A DNA stretch of 42,917 nt, taken from assembly GCA_003141835.1 (NCBI GenBank), contig PLNR01000011.1, positions 171,804-214,720 on the forward strand, read 5' to 3'. The position numbers and the translations under genes were made by a program. This DNA is from Candidatus Omnitrophota bacterium (GTDB lineage Bacteria; Omnitrophota; Gorgyraeia; Pluralincolimonadales; Pluralincolimonadaceae). The number at the start of each line of letters is the position of its first letter. The first letter of the stretch is position 1. Of the stretch, positions 1 through 8,066 are shown in pieces. Under the pieces are notes generated by a model. The model searched no databases. It saw only the letters and a program-made list of their open reading frames with translations, and was not told where the DNA came from.

Positions 1-768
1 AAGCTCTACCTTTGCTTTCTCCGCGGCTTCGCGCAGCCTCTGGACAGCCATCTTGTCGTTCTTTAAGTCGATGCCTGTCTCGCGCTTGAATGCGCCGACA
101 AGATAATCTATAAGGGCGTTGTCCATATCGGTGCCGCCCAGCTGCGTGTCGCCGTTGGTGGACAATACCTCGAAACCGCTCGCCTTCTGTTCTTTGTCAT
201 ACCACATCTCCATGATGGTGACGTCGAGCGTGCCGCCGCCGAGGTCGAAGACCATTATCTTCATCTCTTTTTCGGCCTTGTCGATGCCGTATGCCAAACA
301 CGCGGCCGTCGGTTCGTTTATTATGCGTAATACTTTAAGGCCCGCTATCTCGCCGGCATCTTTCGTAGCCTGGCGCTGGTTATCGTTGAAATACGCGGGG
401 CATGTGATGACCGCTTCGACCACACTGTCGCCCAGGTATGCCTCTGCATCCTGTTTGATCTTCTGCAGTATGAACGCGGATATCTGCTGGGGCGTATAAT
501 CCTTGCCGTATACGCTGAATTTATAATCGGTGCCCATCTTGCGTTTCGCGGCCTGTATCGTCCCTTCCGGGTTTATCGCCGCCTGCCTGCGCGCCGGCTC
601 GCCGACCAGGCGGGTTCCGTCCTTCGTGAAGGCCACATAAGACGGGAACGCTTTTCCGCTCGCCACTCCCGCGCCTTCTGCCGACGGTATTATCGCCGGG
701 CGGTCGCCTTCCATCACAGCTGCCGCCGAGTTCGACGTGCCCAGATCTATACCTATCGCCCTTGCCAT
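1..768 (-). CDS. dnaK: Molecular chaperone DnaK (Hsp70), N-terminal part; runs off the window
   Basis: ATP-dependent Hsp70 chaperone working with DnaJ and GrpE in the cytoplasm. The 256 visible codons are most of the ATPase domain: the phosphate loop IDLGTSNS (residues 7-14), [17 protein letters not shown] (123-139), [11 protein letters not shown] (151-161), [10 protein letters not shown] (174-183) and [14 protein letters not shown] (205-218). The substrate-binding domain lies beyond base 1. Usual residues are varied in places: LGTS for LGTT, ITCPAYF for ITVPAYF, and Cys157 where most DnaKs have Ala. The start is ATG at 766-768, one base after the grpE stop, with AAGGAGG at 778-784 inside the end of grpE. 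It is the third gene of hrcA-grpE-dnaK and should be heat-induced through the CIRCE upstream of hrcA. Identification is certain; only completeness is unknown. Confidence 0.97.
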   Translation of the reverse strand, partial: MARAIGIDLGTSNSAAAVMEGDRPAIIPSAEGAGVASGKAFPSYVAFTKDGTRLVGEPARRQAAINPEGTIQAAKRKMGTDYKFSVYGKDYTPQQISAFILQKIKQDAEAYLGDSVVEAVITCPAYFNDNQRQATKDAGEIAGLKVLRIINEPTAACLAYGIDKAEKEMKIMVFDLGGGTLDVTIMEMWYDKEQKASGFEVLSTNGDTQLGGTDMDNALIDYLVGAFKRETGIDLKNDKMAVQRLREAAEKAKVEL

Positions 769-769
769 T

Positions 770-1303
770 TTATATTTCCTCCTTATTATTATTTTCTTCT
801 ATTTGTCCGTCTTTTTTCTTTGAGACCTTTACCGCAGCCGGCCTCAATACCTTGCCGTTCAGTTCATATCCTTTTCTCATTACTTCCAAAACCGTGTTCT
901 CGGGATGCCCGTCATCTTCGGCATGCTCGACCGCCTCATGCTTCTCCGGGTCGAAAGGCTGGCCCTTGGGATCTATCGTCTTCAATCCGCTGTCCTTTAA
1001 TATATCCTCGAAATCGCGCCTGACCATCTCGATGCCCTGTAGCAATACCTTCGCGTCATTGGTATTCTTTGCCGAATCTATCGCGCGCTCGAAATCGTCC
1101 ATCACCCTCAGGAGTTCGGTAATAAGGCCTTCGTTCGCGAACTTCAGGAAATCCGTCTTTTCCTTATCATGCCGCTTCTTCCGGTTCTCGAAATCCGCCT
1201 GTATGCGAAGCATCTTATCGAGGCACTCGTCAGCTTTCGACGCCTTTTCCTTCAGGGCATTCAATTCGCTTTCAGGGATATGTACTTTCTTCTCTTCCGC
1301 CAA
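770..1303 (-). CDS. grpE: Nucleotide exchange factor GrpE
   Basis: Releases ADP from DnaK during the chaperone cycle. The 177 residues show the family layout: a charged helical N-terminal half (about 5-75, coiled-coil dimerisation, with the typical stretch [13 protein letters not shown] at 32-44) followed by the compact beta domain carrying FDPEKHEAV (137-145) and LRPAAVKV near the end. The start is a TTG at 1301-1303, chosen because AAGGAGAG lies just upstream and no ATG is available in the conserved region. It begins 13 bases after the hrcA stop and ends one base before dnaK. The last dozen residues are Lys/Glu/Asn-rich and probably disordered. Expected to be co-regulated by HrcA/CIRCE. Confidence 0.96.
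   Translation of the reverse strand: MAEEKKVHIPESELNALKEKASKADECLDKMLRIQADFENRKKRHDKEKTDFLKFANEGLITELLRVMDDFERAIDSAKNTNDAKVLLQGIEMVRRDFEDILKDSGLKTIDPKGQPFDPEKHEAVEHAEDDGHPENTVLEVMRKGYELNGKVLRPAAVKVSKKKDGQIEENNNKEEI
778..784 (-). promoter_or_regulatory. Ribosome binding site of dnaK inside grpE 3' end
   Basis: AAGGAGG on the minus strand, nine bases before the dnaK ATG. It is embedded in the last codons of grpE, so the two genes are translationally linked. Confidence 0.8.
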
Positions 1304-1316
1304 AATTCTCTCCTTA

Positions 1317-2363
1317 TTATTCGCTTAATCTCGCCAGAAGGCGACTGAAGGAATTACTGACATATTCTACGGCCGGGAGGGCCCTAGAATAATCCATCCG
1401 GGTTGGTCCTATCAAGCCTATGCTTCCGATGTTCTGGTTGCCGATCCTGTAATTCGACATCACTATACTGCAATCTTTAATGTCATCAAAAATATTTTCC
1501 GTCCCTATGTGGACGCTCGACTTCTCTTCGTTTAGGTCCTGCTCCATGATATCCAGGATCTCTTCCTCCCCTTCAAGGGCTTTTAGTAACCCCATCACCT
1601 TCTCGGCCTCCCTGAACTCGGGCTGCTCAATGATGTGATGCGCGCCCTCAAGCAGGAACCTCTCCTCACTCTCGTCCAATATATGCGACAAATTCAAAAG
1701 TTCGGACGCTTCCCTGAAGAGATACCGGAACGGGTCGCTCTCACCCAGGACCTTCCTCAACATATGGCCGGCGATATCATTCAACTGCAGGCCGTACAAT
1801 TCCTCGTTGAGGAACTTCGAAACCTTGGAAAGTTCCGATTCTCCCACGGCTTCGTGCATTTCGAATATGGAATGTTTCACCAGGCCCTGGGCCGTGAACA
1901 GGAGAGCGTATATCTTTGTCTTCGTGGCCGGGATGAGCTCTATCCTCTTGAATGTCCTCCTCTTGGCGCACGGGAAACTCACCAGCGAGGCTTGGCCGGT
2001 CAACTGCGATATTATCTTGGCTGCCCTCTTTATCAAGTCCTCGAGCTCGTCCGCCTCCTGGCTAAATACGCCTTCGACGAATTCCTTCTCGCCGGGGGTC
2101 AATTGCTTCTGCTCCATGATAGAATCGACGTAATACCTGTACCCCTTGTCAGTGGGCATCCTTCCGGCAGAGGTATGAGGATGGCTGATGTAACCGATAT
2201 CCTCGAGCTCGGCCATGATATTCCTGATGGTCGCCGGGCTCAAGCGTTCCCTGATCTTCTTGGAAACGGCTAAAGAACCGACCGGAATAGCGGTAGAAAC
2301 GTATGAATCTACCACTACCTCCAGGATCTTGTTTCTCCTTGAAATTGCGTCACTTACGGCCAT
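1317..2363 (-). CDS. hrcA: Heat-inducible transcription repressor HrcA
   Basis: Represses class I heat-shock genes by binding CIRCE; its folding depends on chaperonin, which links repression to chaperone supply. The protein has the usual length (348 aa). An N-terminal winged helix-turn-helix includes LSPATIRNIMAELEDIGY (41-58) and the wing HTSAGRMPTDKGYRYYVD (62-79). A GAF-like central and C-terminal region ends with GLIGPTRMDYSRALPAVEYV. The ATG at 2361-2363 lies just after the CIRCE operator, so the gene is autoregulated. It heads hrcA-grpE-dnaK, and its stop is 13 bases before grpE. Confidence 0.97.
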   Translation of the reverse strand: MAVSDAISRRNKILEVVVDSYVSTAIPVGSLAVSKKIRERLSPATIRNIMAELEDIGYISHPHTSAGRMPTDKGYRYYVDSIMEQKQLTPGEKEFVEGVFSQEADELEDLIKRAAKIISQLTGQASLVSFPCAKRRTFKRIELIPATKTKIYALLFTAQGLVKHSIFEMHEAVGESELSKVSKFLNEELYGLQLNDIAGHMLRKVLGESDPFRYLFREASELLNLSHILDESEERFLLEGAHHIIEQPEFREAEKVMGLLKALEGEEEILDIMEQDLNEEKSSVHIGTENIFDDIKDCSIVMSNYRIGNQNIGSIGLIGPTRMDYSRALPAVEYVSNSFSRLLARLSE

Positions 2364-2376
2364 CTATAACTCCTGA

Positions 2377-2403
2377 TTAGCACTCTTTTGGGATGAGTGC
2401 TAA
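2377..2403 (-). promoter_or_regulatory. CIRCE operator (HrcA binding site)
   Basis: A perfect match to the CIRCE consensus: TTAGCACTC, a nine-base spacer, then GAGTGCTAA. It lies between the hrcA start and the hflX stop, covering about +1 to +25 of the predicted transcript, where bound HrcA would block the polymerase. The element itself is seen directly; its role follows from the family. Confidence 0.97.
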
Positions 2404-3666
2404 CTAAAGTTTATCACAATAACCTTTTTTGTCAAGCAAATTTTTTAGCCTGGCAGGCATGTCGGCTTCGAGGTAGACCCGGTCGCCCTTGAATTCCCTC
2501 TTTATTATGCCCGCCTCCCGGTAGACCTGGTTAAGGAGCTTGGCCTCGGATTGCGGGATCGAGACCCTGACATAGACGAGCGAGGCAAAAAGTATCATCG
2601 ATATCCTGCGGACAAGTTCGTCCAGGTTCTCTTTATGCAAGGCCGAGACCGCGATGGAATTCTCGAATTCTTTCTTGAGCCGGTCCACTGCTTCTTTCTC
2701 CGGGACCTTGTCTATCTTATTAAGTAATGTCACGATGGGCTTGTCGTGTATGCCCAGCTCTTCGAGGACCTCATAAACGGCCTGGCTCAGTTCACCGGCT
2801 ATCGGGCTGGACGCGTCAAGGACGTGGACGAGCAGGTCAGCCTCGACGACCTCTTCGAGCGTCGCCTTGAACGCCTCGATAAGATGGTGCGGCAGGTCAT
2901 GCAGGAACCCGACCGTATCGACAAAGACGACCTTCTGGTTGTTCGGCAATATGAACCTCCGCGCAGTCGGGTCCAGGGTCGAGAATAGCCTGTCCTGCGC
3001 CACGACGTCGGAATCGGTGAGTGCGTTCAACAATGTCGATTTGCCTGCGTTCGTGTAGCCGATCAGCGAGACTATGGCGAGGTCGCTCTCATGGCGTTTA
3101 CGCCTTAGCTCCTCCCTCCGTAAATGTATCTTCTTAAGCTCATCCTTGAGCTTTACGATCTTCTCCCTTATCTTGCGGCGGTCCATCTCCAGTTTCTGCT
3201 CGCCCGGGCCCCTTGTCCCGATCCCACCTCCGAGGCGCGAGAGCATTATGCCTTTGCCTTTAAGGCGCGGCAGCAGGTACTGTAATTGGGCGAGCTCGAC
3301 CTGGACCTTTCCCTCGATAGAGTGCGCCCTGCGCGCGAATATGTCGAGGATGAGCTGGGTCCTGTCGATGACCTTCACGTTCATTATATCTTCGAGGTTC
3401 TGCTGCTGGGTCGATGATAGGTCGTCGCCGAATATGACGACGTCCGCGCCTTTATCCTTGCAGATGAGGCCGATCTCCTCGGCCTTGCCCTTGCCGATGA
3501 ACTGCCCCGCCATCGGGGCTTCCTTAAAACACTCTATGAGATCGACGACCTCGAGGCCCGCGGACCTGACCAGTTCCTTGAGCTCGAAGTTGACATCATC
3601 GAGTTTCCAGGTGTTCTTGTACCTCCTATCGAAAAATTCGACGGTAATTAAGAGAGCTTTTTCCAT
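2404..3666 (-). CDS. hflX: GTPase HflX
   Basis: Ribosome-associated GTPase, known in other bacteria to split stalled or hibernating 70S ribosomes under stress. Of 420 residues, about 1-195 form the HflX N-terminal domain with the signature FIGKGKAEEI (56-65), GGGIGTRGPGE (146-156) and a charged linker helix. The G domain follows: P-loop GYTNAGKST (203-211), DTVGF (250-254) and NKID near 316. The ATG at 3664-3666 overlaps the end of miaA by 19 bases. The miaA-hflX order is common in bacteria, usually with hfq between; hfq is absent here. Its 3' end carries the hrcA promoter, so the stress operon starts from within this gene. Confidence 0.96.
   Translation of the reverse strand: MEKALLITVEFFDRRYKNTWKLDDVNFELKELVRSAGLEVVDLIECFKEAPMAGQFIGKGKAEEIGLICKDKGADVVIFGDDLSSTQQQNLEDIMNVKVIDRTQLILDIFARRAHSIEGKVQVELAQLQYLLPRLKGKGIMLSRLGGGIGTRGPGEQKLEMDRRKIREKIVKLKDELKKIHLRREELRRKRHESDLAIVSLIGYTNAGKSTLLNALTDSDVVAQDRLFSTLDPTARRFILPNNQKVVFVDTVGFLHDLPHHLIEAFKATLEEVVEADLLVHVLDASSPIAGELSQAVYEVLEELGIHDKPIVTLLNKIDKVPEKEAVDRLKKEFENSIAVSALHKENLDELVRRISMILFASLVYVRVSIPQSEAKLLNQVYREAGIIKREFKGDRVYLEADMPARLKNLLDKKGYCDKL
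2408..2435 (-). promoter_or_regulatory. Promoter of hrcA-grpE-dnaK
   Basis: Minus-strand TTGACA (2430-2435), a 16-base spacer, and extended -10 TGA-TAAACT (hexamer at 2408-2413). The consensus -35 plus extended -10 suggests a strong housekeeping-sigma promoter. It sits inside the last codons of hflX, and the -10 ends four bases before CIRCE. Confidence 0.75.
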
Positions 3667-4565
3667 AACCCGCGAGCGGTCTCCTCTGTATCAAAATCCT
3701 CGTCCAGCATTATCCATTCGACCCTCTTGTCGCGCCTGAACCACGTGAGCTGGCGTTTCGCGAAATGCCGCGTGTTCCTCTTCACTAACCTTTTCGCCTC
3801 TTCCAGGTCGTATTCCCCGTTAAGATATCCCAATACTTCCTTATACCCAAGCGCCTGCGAGGCGGTAAGGCTCAACTTCCCTTCGAGCAGGCCCCTCGTC
3901 TCGTTCACCAGGCCTTCGGCGAACATAAGTTCGACTCGTTCGTCTATCTTCCCGTATAACGCCGGGCGTTCCATATTAAGGCCGAAGATCCTGACTTCAT
4001 ACTTATCTCCTAATCCGGCCGTATTTTTCCTTAATTGCGATATCGGCGCCTTGGCTTTCTGGTATACCTCCAACGCCCTTATTATCCTGCGCAGGTCGTT
4101 CGGATGTATCTTGGCGGCCCCCTCTTTGTCCGTCTCCTGCAGCCTGCGGTATAAAGCCCCGACACCGAACTCGGCCGCCTCCTCTTCAAGGCATCTCCGT
4201 AATTCCCTGTCGGTCTCCGGCGCCTCGAAAATTCCGTCTATCAGTACTTTGACATAAAGTCCGCTTCCCCCGACCAATAGCGGCGTCCTTCGCCTTGATA
4301 TTATCTCTTCGATAGCTTTGACTGCGAGTCCGCGGAATTGGGCGACAGAGAATTCCTCAGACGGCTCGATGATGTCTATCAGGTGGTGGGGTATCGAATT
4401 AAGGAGGCGCCTCGCCGGCTTTGAGGTCCCGACGTTCATCCGCCTGTAGACCTGCATCGAATCGCAGGAAACTATCTCGCATTCGATGAGCTTCGCGAGC
4501 TCAAAGGATATGCCGGTCTTGCCTATCGCGGTCGGGCCGACCAGGAATACGAGCCTGTTCGCCAT
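3648..4565 (-). CDS. miaA: tRNA dimethylallyltransferase MiaA
   Basis: Transfers a dimethylallyl group to N6 of A37 in tRNAs reading UNN codons, giving i6A, the substrate of MiaB. The 305 residues carry P-loop GPTAIGKT (10-17), the DSMQVYRRMNVGTSKP substrate motif (about 35-50), GGSGLYVKVLIDG and the C-terminal TRHFAKRQLTWFRRD. The ATG at 4563-4565 follows the stop of the upstream miaB fusion by three bases; the stop overlaps hflX. Direct adjacency to miaB puts both steps of the i6A to ms2i6A modification in one transcript. Confidence 0.97.
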   Translation of the reverse strand: MANRLVFLVGPTAIGKTGISFELAKLIECEIVSCDSMQVYRRMNVGTSKPARRLLNSIPHHLIDIIEPSEEFSVAQFRGLAVKAIEEIISRRRTPLLVGGSGLYVKVLIDGIFEAPETDRELRRCLEEEAAEFGVGALYRRLQETDKEGAAKIHPNDLRRIIRALEVYQKAKAPISQLRKNTAGLGDKYEVRIFGLNMERPALYGKIDERVELMFAEGLVNETRGLLEGKLSLTASQALGYKEVLGYLNGEYDLEEAKRLVKRNTRHFAKRQLTWFRRDKRVEWIMLDEDFDTEETARGLWKKLS

Positions 4566-4568
4566 ATG

Positions 4569-6746
4569 CTACGGGAGGACCTTTGTCGGGAGGCCTTCCG
4601 CGCGAAGTTTTTTCGCGAGTTCTTCCGCCTCTTCCCTGGTGTTAAGCTTTCCGACCCTGACTTTGTTGGATTCCTCGCCCTGCAGCTTCGCTATCGAGGC
4701 ATCATAACCCTTCCTTACAAGTTCGTCGCAGAGTTTGAGCGCGTTCGCCTTATTATTGAACGAGCCGACCTGCACCGTAAAATACAGGGTCTCCTCGCGC
4801 AGGGCCTGCGCGGACATCTCGGACTCAAAACTTGACGGGAAATCCGACCTCACCTTCTGGTAATGGTCCCTGGCGTCCTGCCATTTGCCTTCTTTCTGCT
4901 CGCATTTCGCGATCCTGAAATAGGCCGTGGCCGCGCCCTGCGACCTGGGATACTTGGCGAGGTACTTCCCGTATTCGGCCATGGCGCCCTTGAAATCTCC
5001 GGCAAGGTAATAGCTGTCGGCTGTCCCCAGCTGCGCGAGCGGAGCCAGCCCGCTCCCCGGGAACGTCTCTATAAGCGTATTGAAATTCTTCCTGGCGAGG
5101 TCATACCTGCCCAACTTGTTCAGGCTCGTGCCCATCATATAGAAGACCTTGTCTTTCTCCCTGGATGTCCCGAGCGCCTTCACGCCTTCGCGCACCGTAT
5201 TCTCGTAATCGCCGCTGACAAAATATCCTTCGATGGTCCCTGTTATCTCAGCCTTAACGGCATTACAAAATATCCCGCCGGCCAAAACAATAAATAACAC
5301 GGCTGCGCCGACCAGTGTATGCGCCAAAACCGACTCGACCATGACCGTCTTTAATTTGCCTATAAGGTCGGACGTCCCGACCGTAACTACCTTTATATTC
5401 TGCCTGTTCCTTCCTGTCACTTTATGTTTTTCCTTTCTGCATATGTTTTCAACGAGGACTTCAGCCTGGCCGCCTATGAACTCCTTATCCTTCAGGCCTG
5501 ATATCTTATCCCGCAGCTCCAGCAGCACCTGGTTGCGCTCTTCCTTTACGCCTTTCGGCACGTCATCTTCGAGCCCGCTCGCCTTTGCCGGCGGCCGCGG
5601 GGAATACTTGAATATGAACGCGGAATTGAACTCTACGTCCTCCATGAGCTTTTTTGTCATCATAAAATCTTCGTCCGATTCCCCGGGATAGCCCACTATG
5701 ACATCTGTGGTTATCGCGCAATCGGGGACGTGCTTGCGGAGCATCTCGACCTTTTTCAGGTATTCGGCCGCCGTATATCCCCTGTTCATGGACTTCAATA
5801 TTCTATCAGAACCGGACTGCAAGGGCAAATGGAGATGCTCGCAGACTTTCGGAAGGTCGCGCATAGCCTTAAATAAATCCTCTCCCGCGTCTTTAGGATG
5901 GCTCGTCAGGAAGCGGATGCGCTCGATTCCGTTGATCTTATTTATATCCTCTAACAATCTGGCAAAATTACATGATCCAGGGGTCAGGGATCGGGATTCA
6001 GGCTCTTGGCGGGTGACTGCCGACGGAGCCCTTGTCCCTGCTGCTTCGCAAAGCTGCGGGGACGAGGTGCTCGGCAGGCAGGACCCGCTGATTTCGCGAT
6101 CCCTGAACCCTGAATATGAATTTACATTCTGCCCCAGCAAAGTGACTTCTTTGTATCCGTTATCCGCCAGCGCTTTTATCTCGTCAATTATGCTTTCCGC
6201 CGGCCTGCTGACCTCCCGCCCCCTTACATACGGCACGATGCAATAAGAACAGTAATTATTACAGCCCTCCATTATGGTCACGAGGGCCGATATGCCTTTC
6301 GTATGGTACGCGATATTTCCGATATACGGGCGCGCCTCTTTATCGGTCGCAATTACCGCGTCCCTGCGGTTTACAAGGATGCTTTCGACGGTAGCGGGAA
6401 TATCGTAAATATTGGCAGGGCCGACGATGAAATCGACTATAGGCAGCGTCTCTATGATCTTCCTGCCCTGCGCCTTGGCCATGCAGCCGACTACGCCGAT
6501 GACGAGGCCGGGCCTCTTCTTCTTCAGGGCCTTAAGTTCGCCGATATTGCTTATCGCGCGGTCCTCGGCATGCTTCCTGACCGAGCATGTATTGAATACG
6601 GCTACATCCGCGTCTTCGGCCGAATCCGCGAGCGCCCAGCCCTTCTGCATGAATATGCCGACGATCTCTTCCGAATCCCGGAAGTTCATCTGGCATCCGA
6701 AAGTGCGAAGGTAAACCTTCTTTTTTTGTATCTCTTTATTCATCAT
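4569..6746 (-). CDS. miaB: MiaB (tRNA ms2i6A methylthiotransferase) fused to a TPR-SPOR envelope domain
   Basis: The N-terminal ~475 residues are MiaB, the radical-SAM enzyme that methylthiolates i6A37 of tRNA. The UPF0004 cluster cysteines are C18, C54 and C88; the radical-SAM motif CNNYCSYC is at 162-169; a TRAM domain spans about 425-475. The frame continues without a stop into a hydrophobic segment (about 476-494, ending NAVKA like a signal-peptide C-region). Then come BamD-like TPR repeats (about 500-645) and a SPOR domain (about 653-725, starting YFTVQVGSF). SPOR domains bind denuded septal peptidoglycan, so the fused tail should be periplasmic. A 46-residue insert (212-258), rich in Ser/Pro/Thr, lies between NVNSY and FARLL and is encoded by a palindromic DNA element. 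Start ATG at 6744-6746 (a second ATG follows); no clear Shine-Dalgarno sequence. The fusion may be real or come from a lost stop or a sequencing error. Confidence 0.9.
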   Translation of the reverse strand: MMNKEIQKKKVYLRTFGCQMNFRDSEEIVGIFMQKGWALADSAEDADVAVFNTCSVRKHAEDRAISNIGELKALKKKRPGLVIGVVGCMAKAQGRKIIETLPIVDFIVGPANIYDIPATVESILVNRRDAVIATDKEARPYIGNIAYHTKGISALVTIMEGCNNYCSYCIVPYVRGREVSRPAESIIDEIKALADNGYKEVTLLGQNVNSYSGFRDREISGSCLPSTSSPQLCEAAGTRAPSAVTRQEPESRSLTPGSCNFARLLEDINKINGIERIRFLTSHPKDAGEDLFKAMRDLPKVCEHLHLPLQSGSDRILKSMNRGYTAAEYLKKVEMLRKHVPDCAITTDVIVGYPGESDEDFMMTKKLMEDVEFNSAFIFKYSPRPPAKASGLEDDVPKGVKEERNQVLLELRDKISGLKDKEFIGGQAEVLVENICRKEKHKVTGRNRQNIKVVTVGTSDLIGKLKTVMVESVLAHTLVGAAVLFIVLAGGIFCNAVKAEITGTIEGYFVSGDYENTVREGVKALGTSREKDKVFYMMGTSLNKLGRYDLARKNFNTLIETFPGSGLAPLAQLGTADSYYLAGDFKGAMAEYGKYLAKYPRSQGAATAYFRIAKCEQKEGKWQDARDHYQKVRSDFPSSFESEMSAQALREETLYFTVQVGSFNNKANALKLCDELVRKGYDASIAKLQGEESNKVRVGKLNTREEAEELAKKLRAEGLPTKVLP
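5976..6113. repeat. In-frame palindromic insertion element inside miaB
   Basis: About 138 bp forming one long imperfect inverted repeat. The outer arms share TCAGGGATCG / CGATCCCTGA (and about 17 of 19 bases in all). Inner pairs are CTGCCGA / TCGGCAG and GTCCC / GGGAC, and the centre is a short hairpin, GCTT-TGCG-AAGC. It encodes residues 212-258 of MiaB, absent from typical MiaB proteins, and keeps the reading frame. It behaves like the Rickettsia palindromic elements that insert within genes, but I do not recognise the family. Confidence 0.75.
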
Positions 6747-7015
6747 ATCGTTATAAATATTTTTAGCGTCTGGGATTTTGCAAAATATGGCTACCTTTGA
6801 CCTAAAATGTCACGTACATTCATCGGTCCGTAATTGAAATAGAACCGTCCCCATTTTCTTACAACTTTACCAGAAGGTAATATCTCTAAAAACTCTTGTG
6901 GTATTGCTGGAATTAATGGAATTGGCATAATAAGTTATATGAAATCGGAAATAGCCCTGTTTTAAACCTAATCCTAGGCTTCTGATTTACTATATTGCCC
7001 CTTGGGGGAACGTCC
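6747..7015. other. Longest intergenic gap, AT-rich
   Basis: Between the miaB start and the DUF4238 stop. It contains the doubtful small ORF, CCTAGG twice (6973-6978 and 7015-7020, the latter running into the DUF4238 stop region), and the start of a REP-like GGGGGAACGTCCC segment. No tRNA, terminator with a T-run or convincing promoter was recognised. Confidence 0.6.
6791..6928 (-). CDS. Doubtful 45-residue hypothetical ORF upstream of miaB
   Basis: An open frame from ATG (6926-6928) to TAG (6791-6793) encoding a Pro-rich start (MPIPLIPAIPQEFLEILPSG) followed by KVVRKWGRFYFNYGP and DILGQR. There is no convincing Shine-Dalgarno. Base composition is AT-rich, like the DUF4238 gene upstream of it. 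The codons for WGRFYF coincide with GGGGACGGTTCTATTT, a sequence reminiscent of the GGGAC repeats elsewhere in the window, so the ORF could be an accident of repeat sequence. No function is suggested. Confidence 0.25.
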   Translation of the reverse strand: MPIPLIPAIPQEFLEILPSGKVVRKWGRFYFNYGPMNVRDILGQR

Positions 7016-7020
7016 CTAGG
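7004..7020. repeat. REP-like half-palindrome at the DUF4238 stop codon
   Basis: GGAACGTCCCTAGG (7007-7020) matches the left arm of the large palindrome at 27546-27627, read as GGAACGTCCCCTAGG, with one base missing. The DUF4238 TAG stop (7016-7018) lies inside it. Confidence 0.5.
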
Positions 7021-7945
7021 TTTTCAGGTTCTTTGAAATCGCACTTAAATCTTCTTTTCTATTCGCGAATAAGCTTTCCTCGCAATTATCTACAATTAAA
7101 TTATTTAAATATCTTACTTCTTCTACACCAACTATATCTCCATACCCCAAACTAAACTTTGCATTATGACTTATAAAAATTCCCAATTTAGGTGAAATAG
7201 GATAATACAACTCTACATCTTTTGGAAACGGCTCCCCTTCATTTTTATCCTGTATTATATTTATTACAGGTTGATCTCCGGTTATAAAATTAAGATTAGA
7301 ATTATTTTTAATCAATTTTATAGAAGTGGCTTCTTTCGAAAAGGCATATACCATATTTGAAGAGAAAAAGACTGAAAGAATTGCATATCCTGTAGAAGAA
7401 ATCCTAGATAGACTATCATTATCGCTTTTTTTCATACCGGCATTAACGACATTTAAACAAGCATTTCTCATCTTTTTAGTTCTAAAATATTGGAAAAATA
7501 GATAAAATAAAAAATCAATTCTCTTGTTCTCATCTTGCCAAAAATCGACATTTTTATCTAGTAAATCCCTTAAATAAACCCCCCGACTTTCTATCTCGCA
7601 ATGAAAATCTTCCATAGCTTGTAAAGCTACTGTCTTTTCTGTACACAAATCATTGGCAGCTTTTGATGATTTCAATAAAATAAATACGCTATCAAAAAAA
7701 CTAAGCCATTCGTCATTGATTCCTTTTAGAAAAGGTATTTGCTTTTTAGGAATCCCTAAGACCTTAATGAGCTCATATTCTCGTGTATCAATTAAATCAA
7801 TTTTGTAGAAATAACCCTCAACTGCTAAATTTACAGGATTAGCTTTATAAATGGAGCCATTTCTTAGGCAATACACTTGGTCGTTTTCCGCCCAAGACAC
7901 TAAATATTCTCGCCAAACATAATGTTGACGTTTTTTAATATTCAC
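7016..7945 (-). CDS. DUF4238 domain protein
   Basis: A 309-residue protein recognised as DUF4238 by its N-terminal KKRQHYVWREYL (residues 4-15; the family has KxQHYVPxxYL), the FITGDQPVI stretch at about 220-228, and the late YYPISPKLGIFIS motif. Function of the family is unknown; members are patchily distributed and often lie in variable regions. The start is GTG at 7943-7945, with AAGGTGAG just upstream. Base composition is clearly more AT-rich than neighbouring genes and codon choice differs (many AAT, TTA, AAA), suggesting horizontal arrival. The stop lies in a REP-like repeat. It is not coupled to either neighbour. Confidence 0.8.
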   Translation of the reverse strand: MNIKKRQHYVWREYLVSWAENDQVYCLRNGSIYKANPVNLAVEGYFYKIDLIDTREYELIKVLGIPKKQIPFLKGINDEWLSFFDSVFILLKSSKAANDLCTEKTVALQAMEDFHCEIESRGVYLRDLLDKNVDFWQDENKRIDFLFYLFFQYFRTKKMRNACLNVVNAGMKKSDNDSLSRISSTGYAILSVFFSSNMVYAFSKEATSIKLIKNNSNLNFITGDQPVINIIQDKNEGEPFPKDVELYYPISPKLGIFISHNAKFSLGYGDIVGVEEVRYLNNLIVDNCEESLFANRKEDLSAISKNLKT

Positions 7946-8011
7946 GACTCACCTTCACCAACGCTGTACAGAAAAATAATAATAAAGAAGGTTCTATTTT
8001 TCGCCCTAATC

Positions 8012-8040
8012 ATTTTTATCACAATCACTTAGCATCTTAA
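8012..8040. repeat. Direct repeat copy A, downstream of the lipoprotein hydrolase
   Basis: Contains ATCACAATCACTTAGCATCTT after a run of T. It matches copy B at 9000-9030 (ATCACAATCACTCAGCTTCTT) with two substitutions in the core and a two-base indel before it. The two copies bracket the hydrolase gene at about 990 bp spacing, each 20-30 bases after a gene's stop. Confidence 0.6.
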
Positions 8041-8066
8041 GTATCCCCGAAATCATCCCGCGCTAC

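Noticed and set aside
6747-7015. tRNA gene in the longest gap
   Set aside because: No cloverleaf, T-loop GTTC-type sequence with matching acceptor stem, or CCA end could be made out.
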